64,000 nt of DNA. Origin: Pigmentiphaga litoralis (GTDB taxonomy: Bacteria > Pseudomonadota > Gammaproteobacteria > Burkholderiales > Burkholderiaceae_B). Positions 9,405 to 18,173 of this stretch are shown here, piece after piece (position 1 is the stretch's first letter; each line of letters starts with the position of its first letter). A program made the translations under genes and the position numbers. The notes below the pieces were generated by a model. The model was not told the origin of the DNA. It saw nothing but the letters and a program-made list of their open reading frames with translations, and searched no databases. The DNA is taken from contig NZ_BMXQ01000001.1 of assembly GCF_014651835.1 (NCBI RefSeq), positions 744,001 through 808,000 on the forward strand. The letters run 5' to 3'.

Positions 9405-10229
9405 ATGAACCCAACGAGCCCCGAAGCACGCGACATCATTGCCGAACTCGGCGTCGTCAATCCCGTCGATGTGGATCACGAGATCGAGCGGCGTGTGGCC
9501 TTTCTATGCGATTACCTGGTCAATGCGCGTGCGCGTTGTTATGTGCTGGGCATCAGCGGCGGGGTCGACTCGCTGCTGGCCGGGCGGCTGGCGCAACTGG
9601 CCGTTGAGCGCGCCCGCGCTGCGGGACACCAGGCGACGTTCTACGCCATGCGCCTGCCCTACGGCACGCAGCACGACGAAGCGGCCGCGCAGGCCAGCCT
9701 GGATTTCATCCGTCCCGACAAGCGGTTGACGGTGGACATCAAGCCGGCCACCGACGCCATGCGCGCGGCACTGGAAGCCGGTGGCCTGGTGTATCGCGAC
9801 GAAGCGCATGCCGACTTCGTGACCGGCAACACCAAGGCGCGCCAGCGCATGATTGCGCAATACGCCGTGGCCGGCGCGCAGGAAGGCCTGGTGATCGGCA
9901 CCGATCAGGCAGCCGAAGCCCTGATGGGCTTTTTCACCAAGTTCGGGGATGGAGCGGCCGACATCATTCCGTTGAGCGGACTGACCAAGCGCGCCGTGCG
10001 CAGTCTGGCGCGCAAGCTTGGCGCGCCCGACGAACTGGTCATGAAAGTGCCGACTGCCGACCTAGAGACCAACTCGCCGCAGAAGCCCGACGAGGCCGCA
10101 TTTGGGCTGTCGTACGAGCAGATCGACGACTTCCTGGAAGGCAAGCCGGTCGACGCCGCGGCCAGCGAAAAGCTGATCCGCGTGTATCGCGGCACCGCGC
10201 ATAAACGGGCGCTGCCGGTAGCGCCCTGA
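9405..10229 (+). CDS. nadE: NH3-dependent NAD+ synthetase
   Basis: A 274-residue enzyme converting deamido-NAD+ to NAD+ with ATP and ammonia in the cytoplasm. The PP-loop SGGVDS is near residue 52, and the family motifs GTDQAAEALMGFFTKFGDGAADI and ETNSPQKPDE are clear. There is no N-terminal glutaminase domain, so it is the short ammonia-using form. The ATG at 9405 follows GAGGA with good spacing; an upstream in-frame TTG at 9387 is less likely. It ends 11 nt from the convergent short-chain dehydrogenase gene. Confidence 0.93.
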   Translation: MNPTSPEARDIIAELGVVNPVDVDHEIERRVAFLCDYLVNARARCYVLGISGGVDSLLAGRLAQLAVERARAAGHQATFYAMRLPYGTQHDEAAAQASLDFIRPDKRLTVDIKPATDAMRAALEAGGLVYRDEAHADFVTGNTKARQRMIAQYAVAGAQEGLVIGTDQAAEALMGFFTKFGDGAADIIPLSGLTKRAVRSLARKLGAPDELVMKVPTADLETNSPQKPDEAAFGLSYEQIDDFLEGKPVDAAASEKLIRVYRGTAHKRALPVAP

Positions 10230-10240
10230 TCGGGCCGGGC

Positions 10241-11218
10241 CTAGTCGTCCTGGCGCTGGGCGTACCACAGGGCGCCCAGCACACCCACAACAGCGACGAC
10301 CCCGACCGCCGCTGCCGTGCGTGACATCCCGCCCGCCGCGCGCCAGCCGCCGTCGATCGGACTGTCGGGCGCTGTCGATGCGAACAGCGTTCCGTAGGTA
10401 ATGGGGGCGGGCGCCGCGCGGCCAAAGTAGTACTCGAACAGGGCGCTGGTGATGCGGCGGGTCAGCGCGGGCAACAGTCCATTGGCAAAGCGGGCCGCCG
10501 TGGCCACGCTGCCCACCGTCATCCGGGTGCACGTCGGATCGGCGATCGCCCGCGCGATGGCCGATGCCACCCGCCGCGGATCGTACACGGGCTTCGGTGC
10601 CTTCAGCTTCTTGCCGGTGTAGTTGGCGCCATGGGCAAATCCCGGGGTATCGATGACCGAGGGAAAGACGTCGCAGATGCGGATGCCTGTATAACGCGAC
10701 AGCTCGGCACGCAGGGCCTCCGAATAGCCGCGCAGCCCATACTTGCTCGCGCTGTACGACACGGCGTAGGGTGCAGGCGACCACGCGCCGAACGACACCA
10801 CGTTGATCAGGATGCCCGTGCCCTGCTGCTTGAAATAGGGCAGGACGGCATGCGCGCCATGCAGGTAGCCCAGCAGATTGACCTGCACCACCTGGTCGTG
10901 GGCGGTGACCGGCGTACGGTCGAATTCGCCGACAGCGCCAATGCCCGCATTGTTGATCCAGACATCGATCTCGCCGTTGCCGAACGACGCGGCGGCCTCG
11001 GCAAGATCGCGCACGGCTTCGGCATCGGTCACATCGGTGGGCACCACGCGTGTCAGCGCGCCAAAGCGTCGGCACTCGCTGGCGACGGCATCGAGGGCGC
11101 TGCGGCGCCGCGCCGCCAGAACGAGCTTGACGCCGGGGGCCGCAAGCAGTTCGGCAGTCGCGCGGCCGATACCGCTCGATGCGCCGGTGATCACGATGGT
11201 GGTGTGGCGAGGAATCAT
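10241..11218 (-). CDS. Short-chain dehydrogenase/reductase with C-terminal membrane anchor
   Basis: A 325-residue classical SDR. The NAD(P)-binding TGASSGIG is at residues 11-18, NNAG near 89, the catalytic Ser in VVSFG and the YSASK tetrad around 155. After the SDR core there is a linker and a C-terminal hydrophobic segment (about 295-318, AVGVVAVVGVLGALWYAQR), predicted to tether it to the membrane. The ATG at 11216-11218 follows AGGAGCG. A second SDR of the same layout lies at 60600-61613. Substrate unknown; such proteins are usually annotated only as SDR family oxidoreductases. Confidence 0.88.
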   Translation of the reverse strand: MIPRHTTIVITGASSGIGRATAELLAAPGVKLVLAARRRSALDAVASECRRFGALTRVVPTDVTDAEAVRDLAEAAASFGNGEIDVWINNAGIGAVGEFDRTPVTAHDQVVQVNLLGYLHGAHAVLPYFKQQGTGILINVVSFGAWSPAPYAVSYSASKYGLRGYSEALRAELSRYTGIRICDVFPSVIDTPGFAHGANYTGKKLKAPKPVYDPRRVASAIARAIADPTCTRMTVGSVATAARFANGLLPALTRRITSALFEYYFGRAAPAPITYGTLFASTAPDSPIDGGWRAAGGMSRTAAAVGVVAVVGVLGALWYAQRQDD

Positions 11219-11352
11219 TGAATCGCTCCTGGTGCAAGAAGGGATGCCGAGGTGGCTATGGACGCGCACGGTTCGCAAGCGTCATTCCTGCATGACAGGC
11301 ACGGCATGGCGCTTGCGGGCTCTTGTATGAACTTACCCAAAGGAGACCCGCG

Positions 11353-12018
11353 ATGACCGCATTGCCCCGCTTCACCCTGCGCCTGATGACCAGCGCAGTC
11401 TGCCTGTTCGCGCCTGCCCTGGCCGCGACGGCCGCTGACATGGCCAAGGAAGATGCCAATCTGCTGCAGGCTGCCGCGCAGTTCGGCCGTTTTGAAATCG
11501 AGGCGGGCCAGATGGCCAGCGCGCGTGCGTCGACCGACCCGGTGCGCGAGTTCGCGCGGACGGTGACCCGTGAACACCTGCAGGCCGAAACCGAACTGAA
11601 GGCGCTGGCGTCGGTGCGCAAGATGGCGCTGCCGACAGAACCGTCCGCTGCCCAGAAAAAACTGCTGACCTCGCTGGGTCAGAAGAACGGCAAGGAATTT
11701 GACGACGCCTATGTGCGCGAGGCCGGAATCGCTCAGCATCGGCAAGGCATCGCCCAACTCGAAAAAGCCCAGCCTGGCGCCAAGGATGCCGATATCCGGT
11801 CCGTGATCGAGCGTGGTTTGCCGATGATGCGGCGGCACCTGGAGATGGCCGAGAAGGTCGCGCAGCCCGGTGGCGGACAGCCCACCGGCAGCCGCCACCA
11901 AGGCCTGGGCGAGGCGCGCAACCCCGTGCCACGCACGACCGCACCCAATGAGTCGGCGCCGCCCAGCGAACGCCCGCGGCAGGACCGCGAGCGCGGGACG
12001 GCGGTGCCGACCCGCTGA
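11353..12018 (+). CDS. DUF4142 family exported protein
   Basis: A 221-residue exported protein. It has a signal peptide (MTALPRFTLRLMTSAVCLFA, cleavage probably after ATAADM), then a DUF4142 ferritin-like four-helix domain (about 30-165; ANLLQAAAQFGRFEIEAGQMA; EFARTVTREHLQAETEL), and a hydrophilic Pro/Arg-rich tail. An AAAGGAGA ribosome-binding sequence lies 7 nt before the ATG. DUF4142 proteins are periplasmic or outer-membrane-associated proteins of unknown function, often found among stress-response genes, as here with an SDR, DUF2243 and hemerythrin genes nearby. Confidence 0.85.
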   Translation: MTALPRFTLRLMTSAVCLFAPALAATAADMAKEDANLLQAAAQFGRFEIEAGQMASARASTDPVREFARTVTREHLQAETELKALASVRKMALPTEPSAAQKKLLTSLGQKNGKEFDDAYVREAGIAQHRQGIAQLEKAQPGAKDADIRSVIERGLPMMRRHLEMAEKVAQPGGGQPTGSRHQGLGEARNPVPRTTAPNESAPPSERPRQDRERGTAVPTR

Positions 12019-12024
12019 TCCGGG

Positions 12025-12684
12025 CTACTCGATATCGGGCGCCAGTGCCATTGGCGTGGTGGCGCCCGCATTGGTGGTGCTGCCCGCAGTGCCGAGGCCG
12101 CCGCTGTTCATGCTTCCGGTACTCATGTTTCCGGTTTTCAGACTTTCAGGGCGCGCCTGCTCCGTCATTGCGCTGGCCGCGCCGGTGGCCCCCATGGGCG
12201 TGCCGCGCAGGCCTCGCGCCCCTCCACGCATGCTGTCGGGATCCGACGGAAAGCCCGAGCGCGTCGAATAATCCACCGTGCGTCCCTTGCCCATCGGCTC
12301 GTAGTCAATGGCGGTACGCAGGTCCAGCGCGGTAATGGTGGCGACATTCAACAATGCGCTCTGGGGCCGGCCAGCGGCGGCGCCATGGGCGTCGGCCTGC
12401 GTCAGCAGGGTGCCCACGTCGAGGACATCGCCGCCCAGACGTGCCCACAGCCAGGGGCGTGCGTTGCGTGAGGTCAGCAGGCCCACGCCGCACAGGACTT
12501 CGCGGACCCCATAGCACCGCATCAACGACGGATTGACATGCACCCCGCACAACCGGGCCATGGTGCGCGGCATGATGATCTCAGCCAACCCAAGCGCCAG
12601 GCTGAACCAGCCCAGTCCGCGCGCCGTGCGGTGGGCGCGATAAGCCGACGGCAATTGCGCCGGTTCGACACGAATCTGCATCAT
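12025..12684 (-). CDS. Hypothetical membrane protein
   Basis: A 219-residue protein with a hydrophobic N-terminal half containing segments such as GLGWFSLALGLAEII and CYGVREVLCGVGLL, and a Gly/Ser/Thr/Met-rich hydrophilic C-terminal tail. The N-terminal half resembles the small membrane domain found alone or fused to SRPBCC cyclase/dehydrase domains in other proteobacteria; this is from memory of the motif and no name is certain. Two consecutive ATG codons (12679-12684) follow AAGGAGAAGG. It converges with the DUF4142 gene 6 nt away. Confidence 0.6.
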   Translation of the reverse strand: MMQIRVEPAQLPSAYRAHRTARGLGWFSLALGLAEIIMPRTMARLCGVHVNPSLMRCYGVREVLCGVGLLTSRNARPWLWARLGGDVLDVGTLLTQADAHGAAAGRPQSALLNVATITALDLRTAIDYEPMGKGRTVDYSTRSGFPSDPDSMRGGARGLRGTPMGATGAASAMTEQARPESLKTGNMSTGSMNSGGLGTAGSTTNAGATTPMALAPDIE

Positions 12685-12772
12685 CCTTCTCCTTGCGTGA
12701 TCGCGGCCCGAGCGCCGCGTGACAGGTTTCGCAAGCGGCGTGCCGTCCTGCGCAGGACAGGGCAGGGCAAGG

Positions 12773-13624
12773 CTAGCGGGCCGCCATCCACGACGCGCAG
12801 CCACCCCATCCGCCCGCTGCCACGACCCACGCGCCGTCCGCATAACGTGGCATCCGGCTAGCGCCCGCCGGCACGTTCATGAGCCAGACGGTGCCATCGC
12901 TGCTGGCCTCGATGATCGCCGCGCCGTAACGCTGTGCAAAAGCGTACGCAGACCGCGCGCCATCGCCAGGCAGCGTGACCAGCGTGACCTGGCCGGCGCC
13001 ATCGCCCGCGCCGGTGGCCCCGATGGGGGCAACCGGGGCCAGGTTGAGCACCGCGGCGGCGAGCACCACGGCGCCCAGGGTGCCGCCCGCCGCAGCGCCG
13101 CGCCATGGCGTCCCTGGAGGGTTCCCCGCGGGTGGGGTGCGCGACAGGAGCCACCTTCCCCAGGCGCCTGTAGCAACTCCGAACATTACCAGCCAGCCGA
13201 TGTCCCAGACCAGGGGCATCGACGCATCCATCCTGACCCGATGCAGGCCCAGCACCCAATGCACGGCCACCACGTCGAGCACCTGCCACGCGGCAAAGCC
13301 GATGAGCGCATGCCCCGCCAGGGCGGTCGCCCGGGTCTGGCCCAGCTGTCCCCGGTGCCGCAGCAGCAGCCACAGCCCAACGATGGCGATGACATACATC
13401 ACCGCGTGGAAGATGCCGTCGGCAAGGACTTGCGTCCCGATGGCGGCGAACCGCGCGCCGTCAAGGCCGCTCAGCAGGTGATGCCATTGCAGGATCTGAT
13501 GCAGCAGGATGCCGTCGAAAAAACCGGCCAGCGCAAAGCCGAGCAGGAAGGCGCCCTTGCGGATGGGTGGAGCAGCGCAAGGCCCGCCAGCAGGCGGTAC
13601 GGAAGATGGTGATGCAGCGGACAT
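12773..13624 (-). CDS. DUF2243 family membrane protein
   Basis: A 283-residue integral membrane protein. The DUF2243 signature GFFDGILLHQILQWHHLLS lies near residue 37, followed by several hydrophobic helices (GIFHAVMYVIAIVGLWLLL, ALIGFAAWQVLDVVAVHWVLG, LVWDIGWLVMFGVATGAW). The C-terminal about 90 residues have lower similarity to the family and look like an added soluble domain (TLVTLPGDGARSAYAFAQRYG). ATG at 13624 was chosen because it begins just before the conserved domain; longer in-frame starts exist. The conserved histidines suggest metal or haem binding, but the function is unknown. Confidence 0.75.
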   Translation of the reverse strand: MSAASPSSVPPAGGPCAAPPIRKGAFLLGFALAGFFDGILLHQILQWHHLLSGLDGARFAAIGTQVLADGIFHAVMYVIAIVGLWLLLRHRGQLGQTRATALAGHALIGFAAWQVLDVVAVHWVLGLHRVRMDASMPLVWDIGWLVMFGVATGAWGRWLLSRTPPAGNPPGTPWRGAAAGGTLGAVVLAAAVLNLAPVAPIGATGAGDGAGQVTLVTLPGDGARSAYAFAQRYGAAIIEASSDGTVWLMNVPAGASRMPRYADGAWVVAAGGWGGCASWMAAR

Positions 13625-13772
13625 GCACACTCCAGCGGAAAGAGCCGCCCAGCATCTGGCTGCGCGGCGGGGCGGTCTTGACGGGTGCAAGGACCGTGCC
13701 GCAGCCGGCGCGCCGCTGCGACGGCACAGCAGTTGCTGAAGCATAGGCTTCCCCAACCCAGACAGGTGACTC

Positions 13773-14360
13773 ATGGACCTCGCACTTTCGACCATTTCCC
13801 CCGGCGCCACGCGCATGATCCGGCTGGACCATAGCCACGTCCTCGTGACCTTCCACCGCTACAAGATCGACACCAATCCCCGTGTCAAGCAGGGTCTGGT
13901 CGATACGATCTGCACGGCGCTGGAAATTCACGCGCAGCTTGAAGAAGAAATCTTCTATCCGGCCCTTCGCGAGGTGACCGACAACGAAGCCATCCGCAAG
14001 AGCGTGCCGGAACACGATGAAATGCGCCGCCTGATCGCGCAACTACGCGGGATGGAAGCCACCGATCCGGCTTACGACGACACCGTCATGGAGCTGATGC
14101 GCGACGTGCTGCACCATGTGGCCGATGAAGAGACCATCCTGCTGCCGGAAGCCGAGCGGGTGCTGGCGGACCGGCTGGGTGAACTCGGCGCCGCCATGAC
14201 CAAGCGCCGGATGCAACTGGTCCTGCCCCGGTCCGGCGAGATCGCGTCCGACATGGCGCGGTCGATTCCGACTCCGGTGTACCTGCTGGGTGGCATCGCC
14301 GGTCTGGCCTGTCTGACGGCCCTTAGCATGATGCGCCGGGACAAGGCCGGCTGGCGCTGA
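13773..14360 (+). CDS. Hemerythrin (HHE cation-binding) domain protein with C-terminal membrane helix
   Basis: A 195-residue protein. The hemerythrin-like four-helix domain spans about 15-135 with the expected metal ligands: H in LDHSHVLVTFHRYK, H in EIHAQLEEEIFYPAL, H in PEHDEMRRL, and H/E in VLHHVADEETILLP. A single hydrophobic segment at about 168-187 (YLLGGIAGLACLTALSMM) anchors it. Such proteins bind di-iron and are implicated in oxygen, NO or redox sensing and protection. It ends directly against the convergent CinA-like gene (no gap). Confidence 0.85.
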   Translation: MDLALSTISPGATRMIRLDHSHVLVTFHRYKIDTNPRVKQGLVDTICTALEIHAQLEEEIFYPALREVTDNEAIRKSVPEHDEMRRLIAQLRGMEATDPAYDDTVMELMRDVLHHVADEETILLPEAERVLADRLGELGAAMTKRRMQLVLPRSGEIASDMARSIPTPVYLLGGIAGLACLTALSMMRRDKAGWR

Positions 14361-14879
14361 TCAGCCCGCGCTGGCGACCGCCTCATCCCGCTGCTGCAGC
14401 GCCTGCCGGTGGTAATGCGGCAGGCGCTCGAGCGCATATTCGGCGGTGGCTTCGCGGATCTCGCGGCGGTCCCCGTCAAAGCGGCAGGTGGCCGTGAATA
14501 CCGCGACATCACCGCCGCTGAGCTGGAACGCCCAGGCCAGGCACTGCGTGCCGGCGGGAATCGCGGGGTCCGAGTCATCCACCACCCCCGTGTCCGCGAT
14601 GGCCACGTTAGCACGGCTGCGCGCCAGGGCGCCCCGCACCATGGCCTCGGCAACCGGCTCGCTGGTCAGGTTGTGGCGGCGCAGGATTTCGGGCGGCACG
14701 CCCAGGACCTCGCGTTTGGCATCCGGCGAGTACGTGATGTAAGCGCAGTCCAACGTGGCGCCCGCGCCCGGAATGTCGGCAAGATTCGCGGCAATCAGGC
14801 CGGCGGTGCAGGATTCTGCCGTCACGAGCACGAGGCCGTGGCGGCGCATGTAGTTGGCAGTCGCGTCACATGAATTCAC
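14361..14879 (-). CDS. CinA C-terminal-type nicotinamide-nucleotide amidase
   Basis: A 172-residue stand-alone CinA C-terminal domain (PncC-like). The motif VTAESCTAGLIAANLADIPGA near residue 18 is diagnostic, followed by YSPDAKREVLGV and VAIADTGVV. The enzyme family deamidates nicotinamide mononucleotide to nicotinate mononucleotide in NAD salvage. The N-terminal molybdopterin-binding-like domain of full CinA is missing, as usual for PncC. NadE is 4 kb away on the other strand, with no sign of a joint operon. Confidence 0.85.
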   Translation of the reverse strand: MNSCDATANYMRRHGLVLVTAESCTAGLIAANLADIPGAGATLDCAYITYSPDAKREVLGVPPEILRRHNLTSEPVAEAMVRGALARSRANVAIADTGVVDDSDPAIPAGTQCLAWAFQLSGGDVAVFTATCRFDGDRREIREATAEYALERLPHYHRQALQQRDEAVASAG

Positions 14880-15060
14880 GATATCGGGTCTCCTTGGTCT
14901 GATTCAGGCGCTGTTCAGGCGCATGGCCGTTCAGCAGGCCGTGTGCCCGGCGAATCAGGGATGACCTGTCATGCAACGGCGGCAAGAATCCGGTCATTGG
15001 CAGGGTCCGCTTGAATCGAACGGTTCGCGACTGGCGGCATCGGCAAGACCTGCTCATGTA

Positions 15061-15546
15061 TCACGTGGCTTGCTCGTCCGCACGGACCCCGCCCAGGTAC
15101 TCAACGAGGCGGTCCAGCAGCGGGCGTTGCCCGGCGATCAGCTTGTCGCGCGCAGCGTCCAGCTCGAACCAGGCGGCCCGGTCCACTTCAGGAAAGGTCG
15201 CCATCCGGCCACTGCGGGGCGGCCATTCCATCTCGAAGGTCATACTGCGCGCCGCGTCGGCGTCCAGGTCGCCTTCCAGCGCGAACGCCTGCACCCGTTT
15301 GCCGCTGCGCTGCCGCACTTCGCCCAGCGCAATCAGGTCGCCGGCGGGCCGGGTACCCAATTCCTCTTCGAACTCGCGGCGCGCCGCGGCGGCATGATCC
15401 TCGCCTTCGTCGACTTCGCCTTTGGGGATCGACCAGGCGCCTGCATCCTTGTTGCGCCAGAACGGACCGCCCGGGTGCACCAGCAGCACCTGCAGCCGCC
15501 CGTCGCGCACGTGGTACATCAGGATGCCGGCGCTGGTGGTCGCCAT
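15061..15546 (-). CDS. Nudix hydrolase
   Basis: A 161-residue Nudix protein. The Nudix box is complete: G at 43 in PKGEVDEGED, then the R-E-F-E-E-E-L-G-T stretch near 58. It resembles the branch that starts with SAGILMYHVRDGRLQVLLVHPGGPFW, predicted NTP pyrophosphohydrolases of unclear substrate. Cytoplasmic. It follows a DUF1653 gene on the same strand with a 3-nt gap, so the two form a small operon. Confidence 0.85.
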   Translation of the reverse strand: MATTSAGILMYHVRDGRLQVLLVHPGGPFWRNKDAGAWSIPKGEVDEGEDHAAAARREFEEELGTRPAGDLIALGEVRQRSGKRVQAFALEGDLDADAARSMTFEMEWPPRSGRMATFPEVDRAAWFELDAARDKLIAGQRPLLDRLVEYLGGVRADEQAT

Positions 15547-15549
15547 CGG

Positions 15550-15768
15550 TCAGCGGGCCAGCGGCTCGAAGCGGATGCGCCCATCATCCAGCGTGCCTTC
15601 GAACATGGCCTGGGGCCGCACCCACAGACCGCGTTCATGGGGCCACAGGTGCTCATACACGGTCATGGTTTCCAGGGTTTCGGAATGGCGGGCGCTGCCG
15701 ACCACGCGGTACAGGCCGCCCTTGTAGTGACGGTGGGTGGCAAGCTGGCGGGCGTCGTCTTCGGTCAT
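15550..15768 (-). CDS. DUF1653 family protein
   Basis: A 72-residue cytoplasmic protein that is essentially one DUF1653 domain (HYKGGLYRVVGSARHSETLE; WVRPQAMFEG). DUF1653 is often the C-terminal part of, or a neighbour to, nucleotide-handling enzymes. Here it is immediately upstream of and co-directional with the Nudix gene (3 nt), in line with co-expression. Function unknown. Confidence 0.8.
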   Translation of the reverse strand: MTEDDARQLATHRHYKGGLYRVVGSARHSETLETMTVYEHLWPHERGLWVRPQAMFEGTLDDGRIRFEPLAR

Positions 15769-15908
15769 CGTGTCGGTCTCGTGTCAGGAAAAAGCGGGCG
15801 GGAAAAGCCCGTCTCGATGGTAGCAGCAGGGCGCCGCACGCCGCGACGCGTTACCCTATGGGGTTGACGGCGCGTCGGCGCGCCGGATTTTTCTTGAATG
15901 CGCACATC

Positions 15909-17414
15909 ATGACAGCAGATTCCCGATTGACCCGCCTTGAAGCGGGCATGGTCATCCCTTACGGCGGCGACCGCTATACCACGGTGTCCGATGCACTCGC
16001 CACCGCGTTCCAACCCGGCGATCGCCTGCAAGTCGTCCAGCGCACCGGTGCGCTGCTGCACATCCCGGCAGCCGTCCAGCACCTGGTCGAAGATGCCGTG
16101 TCTGCCGCGGTCGACGCCTTTCGCGAACTGCCGCGCGCCGCGCCCGGCGCCGTCGCCGCGTTCTACGACCGCTTTGCCGATGCGCTCGACAACCACGCCT
16201 GCTGGCAGTCCATCGTCGACGCCAATGCGGCCGATGTGCGCCGCGCGCAGGACCGCGGCCGTTCCACGACCCGCCTCACCGTGTCGGACCGCATGCGCGC
16301 CGACATGATCGCCGGCCTGCGCAGCTGGGTGTCCATGACCGGGATGGCGCCCACCGTCGGCAAGGTCGAACACCCGACCTGGACGGTCGAGTCGGTGCGA
16401 GTGCCGCTGGGGGTGATCGGCTTTGTGTTCGAGGGCCGGCCCAATGTCTTTGCCGACGCAGCAGGCGTGCTTGCCACCGGCAACACCGCGGTGCTGCGCA
16501 TCGGCAGCGACGCCCTGGGCACGGCCCGCGCCATCGTGCGGCACGCCCTGCACCCCGCACTGGCGGCGGCCGGTCTGCCCACCGGCGCCGTGACCCTGCT
16601 GGACGCCGAAGACCGCGCCGCTGGCTGGGCCTTGTTCAGCGACCGCCGGCTGGCGCTGGCCGTGGCACGCGGATCGGGCCATGCGGTGCTGGAGCTGGGC
16701 AGCGTGGCCCGCCAGGCCGGCATTCCGGTCAGCGCGCACGGCACGGGCGGCGCCTGGATGGTGGCCGACCCCACCGCCGACACGGCGCGCTTCGGCGCGG
16801 TCGTGCAGAATTCGCTCGATCGCAAGGTCTGCAACACCTTGAACGTGTGCTGCATTCCGGTTTCGCGTGCGGCCGAGCTCGTGCCGGTCTTTCTGGATGC
16901 CTTGCGCCTTGCCGGGTCGGCACGCGGGCAGGACGCGCGGCTGCATGTGCTCGCAGGCAGCGAAGCCTATCTGCCGCATGAAGCCTTCACCCAGCAGGTC
17001 AAGGTGCTCCGGGCCGACGGTCCGTCGCAGGAACCGTTCGCCACGCTGCTGCCGGAAGATGCGCTGGGCCAGGAATGGGAATGGGAAGCCACGCCGGAAG
17101 TCACGCTGGCCATCGTGCAGGACGTGGACGAAGCCGTGGCGCTTTTCAACCGGTGGAGCCCGCGTTTCGTGGCAAGCCTGATCGCGACCGAACCCGAGGC
17201 GCATGCACGCTTTCGCGCCGAGATCGATGCGCCGTTCGTGGGGGATGGGTTCACGCGGTGGGTCGACGGCCAGTACGCCCTGGGCCTGCCCGAACTGGGT
17301 CTGTCGAACTGGGAAAACGGCCGTCTGCTGGGCCGCGGCGGCGTGTTGTCGGGCGCCGATCTGACGGCCTTGCGGCTGGTGGCGACCCACCAGTCGCCAG
17401 CGCAGCACCGTTGA
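15909..17414 (+). CDS. Glutamate-5-semialdehyde-dehydrogenase-like (ProA-type) aldehyde dehydrogenase
   Basis: A 501-residue aldehyde dehydrogenase superfamily protein most like ProA: VPLGVIGFVFEGRPNVFADAA near 160-180 and the catalytic Cys in RKVCNTLNVCC. It differs from a housekeeping ProA: it is about 80 residues longer, mostly as an N-terminal extension, the usual PRGG motif reads ARGSG, and the C-terminal ASTRFADG motif reads DGFTRWVDG. It is therefore probably a paralogue with a different substrate, and no proB-like kinase is adjacent. The ATG at 15909 has a weak ribosome-binding sequence; an in-frame start 51 nt upstream is possible. A 20-bp tandem repeat begins inside its last codons. 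Confidence 0.72.
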   Translation: MTADSRLTRLEAGMVIPYGGDRYTTVSDALATAFQPGDRLQVVQRTGALLHIPAAVQHLVEDAVSAAVDAFRELPRAAPGAVAAFYDRFADALDNHACWQSIVDANAADVRRAQDRGRSTTRLTVSDRMRADMIAGLRSWVSMTGMAPTVGKVEHPTWTVESVRVPLGVIGFVFEGRPNVFADAAGVLATGNTAVLRIGSDALGTARAIVRHALHPALAAAGLPTGAVTLLDAEDRAAGWALFSDRRLALAVARGSGHAVLELGSVARQAGIPVSAHGTGGAWMVADPTADTARFGAVVQNSLDRKVCNTLNVCCIPVSRAAELVPVFLDALRLAGSARGQDARLHVLAGSEAYLPHEAFTQQVKVLRADGPSQEPFATLLPEDALGQEWEWEATPEVTLAIVQDVDEAVALFNRWSPRFVASLIATEPEAHARFRAEIDAPFVGDGFTRWVDGQYALGLPELGLSNWENGRLLGRGGVLSGADLTALRLVATHQSPAQHR

Positions 17415-17490
17415 CGTCGGCGCAGCACCGCTGACGTCGGAGCAGCACCGCTGACGTCTGCTCAGCACTGCTGACGTCGGCGCAGCACCG
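17401..17490. repeat. 20-bp tandem repeat, 4.5 copies
   Basis: Four full units and one half unit of CGCAGCACCGCTGACGTCGG, with 1-4 mismatches per copy, run from within the last five codons of the ProA-like gene through its stop codon into the gap before the CheB gene. Each unit carries a GACGTC (AatII-type) palindrome. The array lies between convergent genes. It could be a slippage product or a variable-number locus. Confidence 0.85.
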
Positions 17491-17495
17491 CCGAA

Positions 17496-18173
17496 TCAGA
17501 CGCCCAGGTCGGTGGGCAGTTTCAATACGGCAGCCGCCTGGGCCCTGCCTGTGTCCGCCTTCAACAGGTCCTCGCGGGGAAGGGCGGCGGGCCCGACACG
17601 GGCGCTGCCTTCCTGCACCAGCGTTTGCAAAAGCTCCGCAATCTTTTCGATCGACGCCGTGTAGTCCGGATGGTCGCCCTGGATGGCGCTGATCGGCATG
17701 CCGTTGCTCTCGGCCTCATCCGGCCGCTGCACGATGCCGATGCCGCCTGCGGCATGCACGGCGGCCATGCCGGCCGTGCCATCGGCGCCAGCGCCGCTCA
17801 ACACCACACCGATGACCCGGTCGCCAAAGGTGCGGGCCGCCGACAGGAACAGCGCATCGGCGGTTGCGCCATTGATGGCTGTGGTCGGCGTCAGCCTGAA
17901 AGTCCCCGGCGGCAGAATCGTCAGCCGGTGGTTTGGAATCGACAGGTAGATGGTGCCAGGCACCAGCCGTTCGCCGTCCTGCGCACAGGTCACGCGCAGG
18001 GTGGTGCGGCTGCCCAGACGGTCCGCAATGCGCCGCGGGTCCTGCGAGCCTGTGTGCAGGACCGCAACAATCGGTGCCGGAAAATCGGGTTGTAGCCGAT
18101 TGGCGATACGGCTCAGGGCGTCAAGACCGCCAAGGGATGCGCCTACAACGATCACAGGGTATGCATCGGTCAT
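17496..18173 (-). CDS. Stand-alone CheB-type protein-glutamate methylesterase
   Basis: A 225-residue protein made of the CheB catalytic domain with no receiver domain. The catalytic triad looks intact: Ser in GASLGGLDAL (about 12), His in AVLHTGSQDP (about 41) and Asp in GAGADGTAGM (about 134). It would demethylate or deamidate glutamyl residues of chemoreceptor-like proteins. No cheR, cheA or MCP gene is nearby, so it is an orphan; the window's only other CheB domain, in the 1.2-5.4 kb hybrid, lacks the His. ATG at 18173 was chosen for the family's usual N-terminus. Confidence 0.82.
   Translation of the reverse strand: MTDAYPVIVVGASLGGLDALSRIANRLQPDFPAPIVAVLHTGSQDPRRIADRLGSRTTLRVTCAQDGERLVPGTIYLSIPNHRLTILPPGTFRLTPTTAINGATADALFLSAARTFGDRVIGVVLSGAGADGTAGMAAVHAAGGIGIVQRPDEAESNGMPISAIQGDHPDYTASIEKIAELLQTLVQEGSARVGPAALPREDLLKADTGRAQAAAVLKLPTDLGV

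Noticed and set aside
17401-17490. CRISPR-like array
   Set aside because: Units are contiguous 20-bp tandem copies with no spacers and no cas genes.
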